A stretch of 64,000 bases of DNA from Mesorhizobium norvegicum (GCF_004919685.1 NZ_SMYZ01000036.1:1-64000); one strand, 5' to 3'. Positions 10,071 to 20,663 are shown, counted from the first letter of the stretch. Program-made: numbers and translations. The notes: generated by a model not told the origin, from the sequence alone.

Positions 10071-11033
10071 ATGAAATCCTTGATACGAAATGCATCCGTA
10101 GCCGCGACCGCGCTGTTGCTCGGCCTGTCGGCCACGGCAATCGCGCGCGCCGACGACAAGCCGACGCTGGCCTTCGTCGTCAACGGCGCTTCCGATTTCT
10201 GGAAGGCCGCCGAAGCCGGCGTCAAGAAGGCGCAAGGCGAACTGCCCGACTACACGCTCGAGCTCAAATATCCCGAGCAGTCCTCGGTCGCCATCCAGCA
10301 GCGGCTGATGGACGATCTGGTGACGGCCGGCGTGAAGGGCATCATGGTCTCGGCGGTCGATCCGAAGACCTCGACCGATGGCCTCAACAAGATCGCTTCG
10401 GAAACGGCGCTGTTCACCACCGATAGCGACGCCCCGCAGACCAAGCGCGTCGCCTATATCGGCTCGTCCAACGTCGATGCCGGCAAGCAGGCGGCCGAGA
10501 TCGCCAAGAAGGCGATGCCCAATGGCGGAAAATGCCTCGGCTTCGTCGGCCTGCTCGGCGCCGACAATGCCAAGGAGCGTATCCAGGGTATGAAGGACGG
10601 TCTGGCCGGCACCAAGATCGAGCTGATCGACGTGCGCGGCGACGACATCGACCAGGCGCGCGCCAAGAAGAATGTCGAGGACGCGCTGGTCGCCAGCCCC
10701 GACGTCACCTGCATGGTCGGCTTCTACTCCTACAACACGCCGCGCATCTATGAAGCGCTGCGCGATGCCGGCAAGCTCGGCTCGATCACCGTCGTCGGCT
10801 TCGATGACGATCCGATCACGCTGGGCGGCGTCAAGGAAGGCACCGTTGCCGCCACCGTCGTGCAGCAGCCCTTCGAATGGGCCTATCAGGGCATGAAGCT
10901 GATGGCTGCCTATCTCAAGGGCGACAAGTCGGGCATCCCGGAAGGCGGCCTGATCATCATCCCGACCAAGATCATCGGCAAGGATGACGTCGACGCCTAT
11001 GCCGCCAACCTGAAGGCGATGTCCGGAAACTAA
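10071..11033 (+). CDS. CUT2 sugar ABC transporter substrate-binding protein
   Basis: A 320-residue periplasmic binding protein of the ribose/galactose (type 1) family. The signal peptide has a charged start, hydrophobic core and ARA|DD cleavage. The mature part begins KPTLAFVVNGASDFWKAAEAG, the usual first strand and sugar-binding helix, and later has GFYSYNTPRIYEAL and VVGFDDDPITLGGVKEG. The ATG at 10071 follows GGGAGG with six bases between; a TTG six bases upstream is too close to that site. It is the first gene of a transporter operon (ATPase 11204, permease 12814). The sugar is not deducible from the sequence. Confidence 0.9.
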   Translation: MKSLIRNASVAATALLLGLSATAIARADDKPTLAFVVNGASDFWKAAEAGVKKAQGELPDYTLELKYPEQSSVAIQQRLMDDLVTAGVKGIMVSAVDPKTSTDGLNKIASETALFTTDSDAPQTKRVAYIGSSNVDAGKQAAEIAKKAMPNGGKCLGFVGLLGADNAKERIQGMKDGLAGTKIELIDVRGDDIDQARAKKNVEDALVASPDVTCMVGFYSYNTPRIYEALRDAGKLGSITVVGFDDDPITLGGVKEGTVAATVVQQPFEWAYQGMKLMAAYLKGDKSGIPEGGLIIIPTKIIGKDDVDAYAANLKAMSGN

Positions 11034-11127
11034 GACATAATGCAGTTCAGCCGGCTCAACATCGCTTGGGCCGGCTGCTCGCATTGACGAACCGCGCGAG
11101 GATCGTCAGTCTGAAGATGGACCACAA

Positions 11128-11172
11128 GCATGATCCCGAAAAGTGGGAACCGGTTTTCGGAGAAGATCATGC
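11128..11172. repeat. 45-base rhizobial palindromic intergenic repeat
   Basis: It begins GCATGATCCCGAAAAG and ends with GATCATGC, with an inner ACCGGTTTTCGG that mirrors the CCGAAAA arm. From memory this is a very abundant short palindrome in Rhizobiales intergenic DNA. Here it lies between the binding-protein and ATPase genes, where the transcript would fold into a hairpin. Confidence 0.75.
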
Positions 11173-11203
11173 TCAGATGTTGGCCCGCCGGCTGCTGTCA
11201 GGC

Positions 11204-12751
<1,548 letters not shown>

Positions 12752-12768
12752 TTTTTTGTTTTGCCACG

Positions 12769-12785
12769 GGTTCCGGTCCGGAACC
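12769..12785. other. 17-base perfect inverted repeat between ATPase and permease genes
   Basis: GGTTCCGG-T-CCGGAACC is an exact 8-1-8 dyad in the 62-base gap between the transporter ATPase and permease. There is no U-run after it, so it is not a classical terminator. It could be an mRNA processing or stability hairpin. Confidence 0.4.
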
Positions 12786-12813
12786 TTCTAGGGCGGGCAT
12801 TGGGGAGAAGACG

Positions 12814-13809
12814 ATGAGCAAGAAAGATCTCGGCCTGCTGATCCTGATCCTGGTGGTCGGCGCCATCGTGGCGATCATCAATCCGCGCTTCCTGTTGCCG
12901 ATCAATCTCGCCAACACCTCGAACCTGATCGGCCTGTTCGGCATCCTGTCGATCGGCCAGGCCTTCGTCATCATCACCGGCGGCATCGAACTGTCGGTCG
13001 GCTCGGTGGTCGCGCTGCTGGGAACGCTGTTCATCGACTTCATCGCCGTGCGCGAGGTGGCGTGGCCGCTGGCTTTCGTGCTGATCCTCGTGCTCGGCGC
13101 CATCATCGGCCTGGTGCATGGCTGGCTGATCACAAGGCTCAAGCTGCAGCCCTTCGTCGTCACGCTGTGCGGCCTCTTGATCTACCGCGGCGTCGCCCGC
13201 TTCTACACCGCCGACGGCACCGCCGGCTTCGCCTTCGGCCAGAACTTTCCCGACCTCGAATTTCTGACCGCCGGGCGCTCCTATGGCGTGCCCAACAGCT
13301 TTATCGCGCTGATCGTCATTTCCATCGTCATGTGGGTGGTGCTGCACCGTTCGGTGTTCGGCCGCTATCTCTACGCCATCGGCAAGAACGAGGAGGCGGC
13401 GAAATATTCCGGCATCCGCACCGGCCGCGTCGTCATGGCCGCCTACGTCATCTGCGGCGTCCTGACGGCGCTGTCGGCGATCTATTTCGCCATGTACACG
13501 CGCTCGATCTCGCCAGCCAGCCACGGCCAGTTCTACGAACTCTACGCCATCGCAGCCGCCGTGCTCGGCGGCTTCTCCCTGCGCGGCGGCGAGGGCTCGC
13601 TGATCGGCGTCATCCTCGGCACGGTGCTCCTGCAAGAGCTGCAGAACCTCGTCAACCTGCTCGGCATCCCGTCCTCGCTCAACTTCGCGGTGATGGGCGG
13701 CGTCATCCTCATCGGCGTGCTGGTCGACCAGCAATGGGGTGTGTTCCGGGCACGGCGGCTGATGGTCGACGCCACCCGCAAAAGCGCTGCCGGCGCGGCT
13801 GCGGAATAA
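12814..13809 (+). CDS. CUT2 sugar ABC transporter permease
   Basis: A 331-residue integral membrane protein of the RbsC family with about eight to ten hydrophobic helices. It carries the family hallmarks SIGQAFVIITGGIELSVGS near residue 50, the GLVHGWLITRLKLQPFVVTL loop, and AAAVLGGFSLRGGEGS in the second half. It completes the set begun by the binding protein (10071) and ATPase (11204). The start ATG has GGGGAG close upstream. The C-terminal 20 residues are polar and cytoplasmic. Confidence 0.92.
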   Translation: MSKKDLGLLILILVVGAIVAIINPRFLLPINLANTSNLIGLFGILSIGQAFVIITGGIELSVGSVVALLGTLFIDFIAVREVAWPLAFVLILVLGAIIGLVHGWLITRLKLQPFVVTLCGLLIYRGVARFYTADGTAGFAFGQNFPDLEFLTAGRSYGVPNSFIALIVISIVMWVVLHRSVFGRYLYAIGKNEEAAKYSGIRTGRVVMAAYVICGVLTALSAIYFAMYTRSISPASHGQFYELYAIAAAVLGGFSLRGGEGSLIGVILGTVLLQELQNLVNLLGIPSSLNFAVMGGVILIGVLVDQQWGVFRARRLMVDATRKSAAGAAAE

Positions 13810-13849
13810 CCGCCAGCCGCGAGACAATTGCTTGTCCGCGCTTTGAGAT

Positions 13850-13859
13850 TATTATAATA
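13850..13859. promoter_or_regulatory. AT-rich operator-like site A (TATTATAATA)
   Basis: TATTATAATA is a perfect 10-base dyad, 35 bases before the SDR start. Read on the minus strand it continues as TTATGCTATTATAAT, identical over 15 bases to the site before the E1 fusion (26293-26307). It is one of seven related sites in the window and could include a -10 box. Confidence 0.55.
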
Positions 13860-13893
13860 GCATAACCCGAACTTGGTCGGGGGCGGACGAGAC

Positions 13894-14673
13894 ATGCGCT
13901 GCGATTTGCGAGGCAAGGTAGCGCTGGTCACCGGAGCCGCGGGCGCGATCGGCAGTTCCATCGCCAAACGCCTGTCCGACAATGGCGCCGCGGTCGTCGT
14001 CGCCGACATCAACAGCGAAGGTGCGAGCCAGGTCGCGGCCGGTTTGAGCGATGCGATGGCCTGCATCGTCGACATCCGCGATGCCGCATCGGTCGACAGT
14101 GCGATCGCCGCCATCATGGAGCGCTACGGCCGCCTCGACATCCTCATCAACAATGCCGGCGTCAACACGCTGGCGCACCGCGTCACCATTGACGAATTCC
14201 CGGCCGAGGAATGGGATCGCATCACCGGCATCGATCTCGACGGCCTCTACATTATGAGCCGCGCGGCGCTTGCGCCCATGCTCGCCGCCGGCAAGGGCGG
14301 GCGCATCGTCAACATCGCCTCGGTCGTCGGCCTCGCCGCCATGCGGCTGCAAAGCCCCTTCGTCGCCGCCAAGGCCGGCATCATCCATCTGACGCGGTCG
14401 ATGGCCATCGAACTCGGAGCCAAGGGCATCCTGACCAACGCGATTGCGCCGGGCTCGGTGATGACGGCGCTGACGGCAAAACTGTTTTATGGCGATGACG
14501 GCAAGTTCGCCGGCCGCACGCAGGAATTCCTCGCCCATGTCCCGCTCGCCCGCCCGGCCCAGCCGGAGGAGATCGCGGAAACCGTGCTGTTCCTGGCCTC
14601 GCCGGCCGCCAGCTACATCAACGGCCAGGTGCTGGCCGTCGATGGCGGCTGGACGGCGGGATACATGATGTGA
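13894..14673 (+). CDS. SDR-family protein with Phe in place of the catalytic Tyr
   Basis: A 259-residue short-chain dehydrogenase/reductase fold. The NAD(P)-binding TGAAGAIG is at about residues 12-19, then NNAG, and the serine region NIASVVGL. The catalytic YxxxK position reads F-V-A-A-K (SPFVAAKAG), so the general-acid tyrosine is absent while lysine is kept. The frame extends upstream to a GTG at 13873, but ATG 13894 follows a purine-rich stretch and fits the family length. It overlaps the next gene by four bases. It may still bind NAD and act as a non-catalytic partner, or use other chemistry. It is part of the sugar cluster that starts at 10071 but has its own AT-rich site upstream. Confidence 0.85.
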   Translation: MRCDLRGKVALVTGAAGAIGSSIAKRLSDNGAAVVVADINSEGASQVAAGLSDAMACIVDIRDAASVDSAIAAIMERYGRLDILINNAGVNTLAHRVTIDEFPAEEWDRITGIDLDGLYIMSRAALAPMLAAGKGGRIVNIASVVGLAAMRLQSPFVAAKAGIIHLTRSMAIELGAKGILTNAIAPGSVMTALTAKLFYGDDGKFAGRTQEFLAHVPLARPAQPEEIAETVLFLASPAASYINGQVLAVDGGWTAGYMM

Positions 14674-15266
14674 GTGCGGCCATGGAAATCGATCTCGATG
14701 GCGCCGCGATCGCCCTGGATGGCGACAGCAACCTGATCGCCGAGGCAGCGCTTGCCGCGTTGCAGGCCAATGGCGGCCGGCTTGTCGAAGGCTCTCATGC
14801 GCGTGAGGCCGATATCCTGCTGATGTCCTGTCCGCTGCGGCCGGGAACGGTGGCCGGAGATCCGCGATCGCTTTACGCCGATGCGCGCAAGGCTGCCGTG
14901 ACCATGACCGAACGTGGCAGCGGCCGTATCGTCTTCCTGCTGTCGGCAACAGCCGGCATGCCGATGCGCCGCCACCCGCGCTTTTCCATGGAGAACGCCT
15001 CTATCCTCGCCGGCATGCGCACGCTGGCCATGGAGTTCGGCCCGAAGGTGCTGGTCAATGCCGTGGGCGTCGGCGCGGTCGAGGATGAAACCATGATTTC
15101 CGGCGACAAGGCGATGCTCAGCCACACCCCGGTCGGCCGCGCCGGCAGCATCGAGGAGGCGGTTGCGGCCGTGCTGTTCTTCTGCGATCCCCTGAACACC
15201 TACACGACAGGCCAGATGCTTTGTGTCGATGGTGGATGGATGGCAGGCTATGGGCGCAATTTCTGA
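14670..15266 (+). CDS. Degenerate SDR-like protein lacking cofactor and catalytic motifs
   Basis: A 198-residue protein starting at GTG 14670, which overlaps the previous stop (GTGA); ATG 14682 is an alternative. The C-terminal half is clearly SDR (VLVNAVGVGAVEDE, then TYTTGQMLCVDGGWMAGY). However, the Gly-rich TGxxxGxG segment is missing and the YxxxK box reads FSMEN, losing both Tyr and Lys. It is about 60 residues shorter than a normal SDR. The tight overlap with an SDR that also lacks Tyr suggests the two work as a heteromer; this is inference. It also overlaps the mutarotase start. Confidence 0.75.
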   Translation: MSAAMEIDLDGAAIALDGDSNLIAEAALAALQANGGRLVEGSHAREADILLMSCPLRPGTVAGDPRSLYADARKAAVTMTERGSGRIVFLLSATAGMPMRRHPRFSMENASILAGMRTLAMEFGPKVLVNAVGVGAVEDETMISGDKAMLSHTPVGRAGSIEEAVAAVLFFCDPLNTYTTGQMLCVDGGWMAGYGRNF

Positions 15267-16149
15267 ACGGTTGACGCTCAAGGCCGGAGCGCTCGAGGTC
15301 GAGTTGGTGCCGCAAATCGGCGGCAGTGTGAGCTCTTTGCGCTGGTGCGGCATCGATCTCATGCGCCGTCTTTCAGACCCTGATCGCGAAGCCGGAAACG
15401 TGCTTGGCGTCGCCATGTTTCCGATGACGCCCTACGCCAACCGCATCGCCGGAAACGCCTTCGACTTCGCGGCGAAGCGCTGGCAGGTCCTGCCCAACAA
15501 TCCGCCGGAAAAATTCAACGTGCACGGCAGCGGCTGGCAGCATGCCTGGGCTGTCATGGACGCAGAAGCCGCCAGCGCGACGCTGTCGCTGGATATCACT
15601 GCGGGCGCGGAGCCCTATTCCTACCGCGCGACACAGGCTTTCGCGGTTTCAGAAGGGGGACTTAGCGTGACCATGACACTCACCAACACCGGGCCGGTTT
15701 CTCTGCCGTTCGGCTTTGGCCTGCATCCCTGGTTCGATCGCGACCCGGACGTGACGTTGCAGTTCAGTGCCCGGCGCTTCTATCTGGAAGAGCCTGATGG
15801 CATTTCCGGCGACCCGGTCACGCTTCCACCCGAACTCGACTTTGCCGAGGACCGGCCTCTGCCGAACGGCTGGCGCAACAATGATTGCGGCGGCTGGGCC
15901 GGGAAGGCGACGATCCGCTTTCCAACGCGTGGCGCAGGCTTGCGGATCGCGGCGGACCCCATCTTCAAGCACCTGATGTTCTACGCCGATCCGACAAAGC
16001 CGTATTTCTGTGTCGAGCCGCAAACCAACGCTTCCGGCGCCTTCAACCGGGGCCGATGGGATGACCCGGGAGAGGGCATCATCGTTCTGGCCGCAGGCGA
16101 AAGTGCCGCCGGCACCGTCTCGTTCATGCCTTTTGCACTTGAACCCTAG
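15250..16149 (+). CDS. Aldose 1-epimerase (mutarotase) family protein
   Basis: A protein of about 299 residues of the galactose-mutarotase beta-sandwich family, which interconverts alpha and beta anomers of aldoses. It contains YANRIAGNAFDF, VHGSGWQHAW with the substrate-binding His, LPFGFGLHPWF with the catalytic His, and a C-terminal FCVEPQTNASGAF with the base Glu. The frame is open from 15223; ATG 15250 overlaps the end of the upstream SDR by 17 bases. It closes the 10-16 kb sugar operon, where it would supply the anomer used by the dehydrogenases. Its stop codon overlaps, on the other strand, the stop of the convergent SDR at 16146. Confidence 0.88.
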   Translation: MGAISERLTLKAGALEVELVPQIGGSVSSLRWCGIDLMRRLSDPDREAGNVLGVAMFPMTPYANRIAGNAFDFAAKRWQVLPNNPPEKFNVHGSGWQHAWAVMDAEAASATLSLDITAGAEPYSYRATQAFAVSEGGLSVTMTLTNTGPVSLPFGFGLHPWFDRDPDVTLQFSARRFYLEEPDGISGDPVTLPPELDFAEDRPLPNGWRNNDCGGWAGKATIRFPTRGAGLRIAADPIFKHLMFYADPTKPYFCVEPQTNASGAFNRGRWDDPGEGIIVLAAGESAAGTVSFMPFALEP

Positions 16150-16907
16150 AGCAGCCGCGCCAGCAGTCCACCATCCACCTGCATGGCGCTGCCGGTGACG
16201 AAGGACGCGGCGTCCGAGATCAGGAAGCCTATTGCCGTGGCGATCTCGGAGGGGTTGGCGATGCGGGCGATCCGGTTGGGCTCGAAGGACAGCCCCAGCG
16301 CTTCCGCGCCGCCCGCCGCTTCCAGCCCGTCCAGCGTCATCCTTGTGGCGACGGAGCCGACCAGCACGGCGTTGACGCGGATGCGGTCGACGGCATAGTC
16401 CAGCGCCATCTGCCGCGACAATCCGACGACCGCCGCCTTGGTCGCGGCATAGGCGGGCACGCCGGGAACCGTTGCGTCGGCATGCACCGAGGCGATGTTG
16501 ACGATCGATCCGCCGCCGGCCGCGCGCAGCAGCGGCAGGGTCGCCCGGCAGACCCGAAAGATGGCTGTCAAATTGACGGCAATGACCCTGTCCCAGTCCT
16601 CGTCGGAAACCTCCTCAAGCCGCTTGCCGGTCGGATAGATGCCGGCGCAGTTGACGACAGCGTCGAGCCCGCCAAACCGCGCTGTCGCCGCCGCCGCGGC
16701 TGCCTGGACGTTCACTTCACGGGTGAGATCGCACTCGCGGAAGATCAGATCGCTCCCGCCATGGCGGCCGGCAAGCGCCTCTCCCTCCTCACCGTCCAGC
16801 CCGGCGCCGAACACTCTCGCACCCTGCGCGACAAGGTACTCTGCTGTCGCCCGGCCGATGCCGGTCGCCGCACCGGTGACGAAGACGCGTTTGCCGGCAA
16901 AGCTCAT
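16146..16907 (-). CDS. Short-chain dehydrogenase/reductase
   Basis: A 253-residue SDR with all classical motifs: TGAATGIGRA near residue 12, NCAGIYPTG, the serine in NIASVHAD, and catalytic YAATK (VPAYAATKAAVVG). It ends SAMQVDGGLLARLL. It probably oxidises a sugar or polyol with NAD(P). The frame is open another 46 codons upstream, but ATG 16907 overlaps the ATPase stop (ATGA) and fits the family N-terminus (SFAGKRVFVTG). It is the last gene of the minus-strand transporter operon, so the imported sugar is its likely substrate. Confidence 0.9.
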   Translation of the reverse strand: MSFAGKRVFVTGAATGIGRATAEYLVAQGARVFGAGLDGEEGEALAGRHGGSDLIFRECDLTREVNVQAAAAAATARFGGLDAVVNCAGIYPTGKRLEEVSDEDWDRVIAVNLTAIFRVCRATLPLLRAAGGGSIVNIASVHADATVPGVPAYAATKAAVVGLSRQMALDYAVDRIRVNAVLVGSVATRMTLDGLEAAGGAEALGLSFEPNRIARIANPSEIATAIGFLISDAASFVTGSAMQVDGGLLARLL

Positions 16908-18466
16908 GACGAAACCTGTGAAGCCATCGCGTGGCGTTGCGCCTGTGCTGCCGTCACCGAACGCAGCACGCGGTCCTCGCCGCCTTCGCCGCGGCTGAAT
17001 TCGTCGACGATACGTCCGTCGGTGACGACCAGACAGCGGTCGCAAAGGCCGATCAGCTCCTCAAGCTCGGAGGCGACGATCAGCAAGGCCACGCCCTTTT
17101 CGGCCAGCTCGACCACGAGCCGGTAGATCTCGTGCCGGGTCGCCGCGTCGACGCCCTTGGTCGGCTCGTCGAGCAGCAGCACTTTCGGCGCCCGCATCAG
17201 CACGCGGGCAAACAGCAGTTTCTGCTGGTTGCCGCCCGACAGATGGGTGACAGCGGCCTGTGGCGACGACGCCTTGACGTTGAGCGCGCGCATGGCGCTC
17301 AGGATGGAACTCCGTTCGAGCCCGCCGCGCACCATGCCGTGCCGCGACAATGGCGCGAGATTGCCGATGGTGATGTTGGCGCCGACCGGGAGATTGAACA
17401 GCAAGCCGTCGCGCTTGCGGTCCTCGGTCAGCAGCGCGATGCCGGCGGCACGCGCGTCGCCCGGTGATCTGATCGAGACGGGCTCGCCTGCGACGCGGAT
17501 TTCGCCCTCGGCTGGAACACGGCCATAGATGCCTTGCAAGATCTCGCTGCGGCCGGACCCAAGCAGGCCTGCAAGTCCGACGATCTCGCCGGCGGCCACG
17601 GAGAGGCTGATATCCCTGGCGCCATGAACAGCACCGCCGTGACCGGCGACCGTGAGCCGGCGAACCTCCAGCGCGGTCCGTGCGCCGACGGGCGCCGCAT
17701 GCTCCGGGAACAGCCGCTGCAGCCTTTGGCCCGACATCGAGAAGATGAAGGTCTCGGCATCGAAATCCTCTCGGGCAATCCGCACCGCCACCTGTCCGTC
17801 GCGCAGCACGGTGGCGCGGTCGCAGATGGCCAGCACTTCGGGTAAGCGGTGGGTGATGTAGATCATCGCCACGCCTTGCGCCTTGAGGCGGCGCAGCACG
17901 CTGAACAGCGCGTCGACTTCGATGCCTGATAGCGAAGCTGTCGGCTCGTCCAGCATCAGCACGCGTGGTTTCAGCACGATGGCACGCGCAATCATCACCA
18001 GATGGCGTTGCGCCGAGGTCAGCGACGCCACATAGGCCCTGGGATTGATGTCGATGCCAAGCTCGGCGAAGATCTCGCCGGCCCTCTGTTCGAGCTTGCG
18101 CTGATGCACCAGCATGCCGTCACCCAGGCCGGTGCGGCCGGCAAAGACGTTCTCGGCGACCGAGAGCTGTTCCAGCACTTCGATTTCCTGCGGCACGTAG
18201 CCGACGCCGTTCGACCGCGCATCGGCGGGTGAGGCAAAACTGACGGCCCGGCCGTCGAGTCGGATGATGCCGGTGTAGGAGCCGGCCGGATGCACGCCGT
18301 TGAGGATCTTGACCAGGGTGGACTTGCCGGCGCCGTTCTGACCGAGCAGAGCGTGGATTTCGCCCGCAGTGACATCGAAATCGACGCTGCGCAGCGCCTG
18401 CACGCCGCCGAAATTCTTGGTGATGCCGGTGGCCGAAAACAGCGGCTCTTGCGTGGTGTTGGACAC
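16904..18466 (-). CDS. CUT2 sugar ABC transporter, duplicated ATPase
   Basis: A protein of about 520 residues with two ATP-binding domains. Domain 1 has Walker A GQNGAGKSTL, Walker B MLDEPTAS and a signature replaced by SLTSAQRHLVMIARA. Domain 2 has a degenerate Walker A (GLLGSGRSEIL), signature HLSGGNQQKLLF and LLDEPTKGVD. It energises the transporter formed with the 18523 and 19562 genes. I chose GTG 18466 because AGAGGA lies five to six bases before it; a GTG at 18496 is also open. Its end overlaps the SDR start by four bases, indicating coupling. Confidence 0.88.
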   Translation of the reverse strand: MSNTTQEPLFSATGITKNFGGVQALRSVDFDVTAGEIHALLGQNGAGKSTLVKILNGVHPAGSYTGIIRLDGRAVSFASPADARSNGVGYVPQEIEVLEQLSVAENVFAGRTGLGDGMLVHQRKLEQRAGEIFAELGIDINPRAYVASLTSAQRHLVMIARAIVLKPRVLMLDEPTASLSGIEVDALFSVLRRLKAQGVAMIYITHRLPEVLAICDRATVLRDGQVAVRIAREDFDAETFIFSMSGQRLQRLFPEHAAPVGARTALEVRRLTVAGHGGAVHGARDISLSVAAGEIVGLAGLLGSGRSEILQGIYGRVPAEGEIRVAGEPVSIRSPGDARAAGIALLTEDRKRDGLLFNLPVGANITIGNLAPLSRHGMVRGGLERSSILSAMRALNVKASSPQAAVTHLSGGNQQKLLFARVLMRAPKVLLLDEPTKGVDAATRHEIYRLVVELAEKGVALLIVASELEELIGLCDRCLVVTDGRIVDEFSRGEGGEDRVLRSVTAAQAQRHAMASQVSS

Positions 18467-18522
18467 GACGATCCTCTCAGGAGATGCCGGATCCACGCAA
18501 GGCGCGGACCCGGCGGCAGGCG

Positions 18523-19497
18523 TTACTGGCCGGCGCTGTCCAGCATCTTGTAGTAGGGGTCGAGATCGGCTGATGTGATCACCTTGGCCGGCAGCGGGTT
18601 GCTGTAGGGCACGGTCTTGCCCTGGGCGAGGTCGCCGAGCAGTTCGGCGACCTTGGCGCTCTCCTCATAGAGCGGCTGCGCGACGATGCCGTAGGCGGCG
18701 CCCGACTTCACTAGGTCGAGGTTCTGCCTGATATAATCCATGCCGATGATGACGACATCGCGCCCGGCCTTGCGGGAGGCTCCCGACCAGGTCTGGATGC
18801 TGTTGCCGGTGGTGCCGAAGGCGGCGGTGACGTCCGGATTGCCTTGCAGGATCGCCACGGCCTTGGCCTCGGCCGCTGACGGCTCAAAACCTTCCATCTG
18901 CGTGTCGAGCACCTTGATGCCGGGGTATTTCGCCGCGATTGTCTTGCGGAAGGCATCCGACATGGCGTTTTCGGTGTCGTTGGAAGCGCCTTGCGTCAGC
19001 GCCACCGTGCCCTTGCCGCCCAGCTTGTCGCCGATGGCTATCGCCGCATTGGCGCCGACATCGGCGATGTCCTCGCCGGTCGCGGCCTTGAGGCCGGTGA
19101 CAGTGCCTTCTGGCGGCAGCACATGCCAGGTCACGATCGGGAAGCCCTCCTTGGCAAGCTTGGTGATGTAGGAATAGATCGCCGGATCCACCCCGTAGAC
19201 GCCGATGGCGTCGTATTTGGTGCGGGCAAGGGCCGCTTCGGCCAATGGCAATGTCGCCGGAATATCCCAGTTGGTGGCGCTCGGGTCGCCGACGACCTCG
19301 CAGGTGTAACCGAGCTCCTTGCATTTGTTGAGGAAGCCCGCCTGCATCAGCCGGTGCACGGGATGATCCTTCATCGCCTGCACCCACAGCAGATGGATGT
19401 CGGCCGCCTGGGCAAGGCTCGCCGAGCCCAGCGACGTGGCAACCACTGCCGCGGTGAGCGCAGCGCGGATCAGCCCTTTTTTCAGATCGAGTTTCAT
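18523..19497 (-). CDS. CUT2 sugar ABC transporter substrate-binding protein
   Basis: A 324-residue periplasmic binding protein. The Sec signal peptide ends LAQA|AD. The mature domain follows the type 1 pattern (IHLLWVQAMKDHPVHRLMQAG, then VALTQGASNDTENAMSDA and VVIIGMDYIRQNLDLVKSG). It resembles the family branch that binds sugar alcohols or unusual sugars, but the ligand cannot be read directly. It lies between permease (upstream) and ATPase (downstream) of the minus-strand operon. A good ribosome-binding site (GGGAGG) precedes the ATG. Confidence 0.9.
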   Translation of the reverse strand: MKLDLKKGLIRAALTAAVVATSLGSASLAQAADIHLLWVQAMKDHPVHRLMQAGFLNKCKELGYTCEVVGDPSATNWDIPATLPLAEAALARTKYDAIGVYGVDPAIYSYITKLAKEGFPIVTWHVLPPEGTVTGLKAATGEDIADVGANAAIAIGDKLGGKGTVALTQGASNDTENAMSDAFRKTIAAKYPGIKVLDTQMEGFEPSAAEAKAVAILQGNPDVTAAFGTTGNSIQTWSGASRKAGRDVVIIGMDYIRQNLDLVKSGAAYGIVAQPLYEESAKVAELLGDLAQGKTVPYSNPLPAKVITSADLDPYYKMLDSAGQ

Positions 19498-19561
19498 GTC
19501 CTACCTCCCTTGGTTCACCGGCTTTTTGCCGGCGTAATATCCACGTTCTCTCGCGGTTTGC

Positions 19562-20572
19562 TCAGGCGCCGGCGATGAAGTAGCGGCGGCGCAATATGTC
19601 GAGGCCGACGGCCATCACCATGATCACGCCGACCGCGATCTGCTGCCAGTTGGAGTTGACGCCGATGACGACGAGGCCGCTCTGCACCACTTTCAGCATC
19701 AGGATGCCGACGACGCCGCCGGCAACCGTGCCGGCGCCGCCGAACAGGCTGACGCCGCCGACCACGACGCCGGCAATGACGGTCAGTTCCCAGCCGCTGC
19801 CGATCGAGGTGCCGCCGCTGCCGAGATCGGCCATGACGAACATGCCGGCGATCGCCGACAGCGCGCCAACCACGATGAAGGCGCCGATCTTGTAGGCATT
19901 GGTGTTGATGCCGACGAGATGCGCCACTTCCTTGTTGCCGCCGGTGGCGTACATGTTGCGCCCGAGCACGGTGCGCCGCAGGACGAAGTCGGCGATCACT
20001 GCGGCGATGATGAAGAAGGCAAAGCTCCAGCCGAGCCCGAAGGCGAGATCGGTGCCGCCAATGACGTTGATGGCCTCCGGCAGCGGATAGACCGGATAGC
20101 CGCTGGTCACCACCTGGATCAGGCCCTGGCCGATGAACAGCATGCCGAGCGTCTGGATGAAGGCGGGGATGCCGAGCCTGACGACGATCAGCCCGTTGAC
20201 AAGGCCGATCAGCGCGCCGACGCCGACGCCACCGAGTATGGCGATCGAGACCGGCAAGGCGGCCGCGGTCATCAGCTTGGCGGCGACCACGGCGGACAGT
20301 CCGGCCACCGAGCCGACGGACAGGTCGAACTCGCCGGCGACCAGCAGGATGGTCTGGCCGATGGCGATGATGCCGACAAAGGAGACGACGTTGAGAATGG
20401 CGCGGGTGTTTCGCTCGGACAGGAAGGCCGGCTCAAGCAGCCAGAAGAAGGCGATCAGCAGGGCCATGGCGGCCAGCACGCCGACTTCGCCGACGGCAAT
20501 GAAGCCGATCAGCCGCCGCCGGAACGATTGCGCATCCCGGGGCGGCGAACTCACGTCAGCCGCGCTGTTCAT
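19562..20572 (-). CDS. CUT2 sugar ABC transporter permease
   Basis: A 336-residue RbsC-type inner-membrane protein with about nine helices. Diagnostic stretches are IAIGQTILLVAGEFDLSVGS, GLVNGLIVVRLGIPAFIQTLG and VIAGVVVGGVSLFGGAGT. It is the first gene of the permease, binding protein, ATPase, SDR operon on the minus strand. An AT-rich palindrome lies 92 bases before its start and is shared with the divergent LacI gene at 20814. Confidence 0.92.
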   Translation of the reverse strand: MNSAADVSSPPRDAQSFRRRLIGFIAVGEVGVLAAMALLIAFFWLLEPAFLSERNTRAILNVVSFVGIIAIGQTILLVAGEFDLSVGSVAGLSAVVAAKLMTAAALPVSIAILGGVGVGALIGLVNGLIVVRLGIPAFIQTLGMLFIGQGLIQVVTSGYPVYPLPEAINVIGGTDLAFGLGWSFAFFIIAAVIADFVLRRTVLGRNMYATGGNKEVAHLVGINTNAYKIGAFIVVGALSAIAGMFVMADLGSGGTSIGSGWELTVIAGVVVGGVSLFGGAGTVAGGVVGILMLKVVQSGLVVIGVNSNWQQIAVGVIMVMAVGLDILRRRYFIAGA

Positions 20573-20663
20573 CCTGACCTCCCTGGCGGCGCCGGTTGCC
20601 GGCTCTTGCGGCCGACTCCAGGCACCAGCGCCGATCCTGGCGCACTCCTCAACCGCATTAAGA

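Noticed and set aside
9924..11084. 386-codon minus-strand open frame
   Set aside because: It is the shadow of the sugar-binding protein at 10071; the translation is low-complexity and Asp/Gly/Leu-rich, with no motif.
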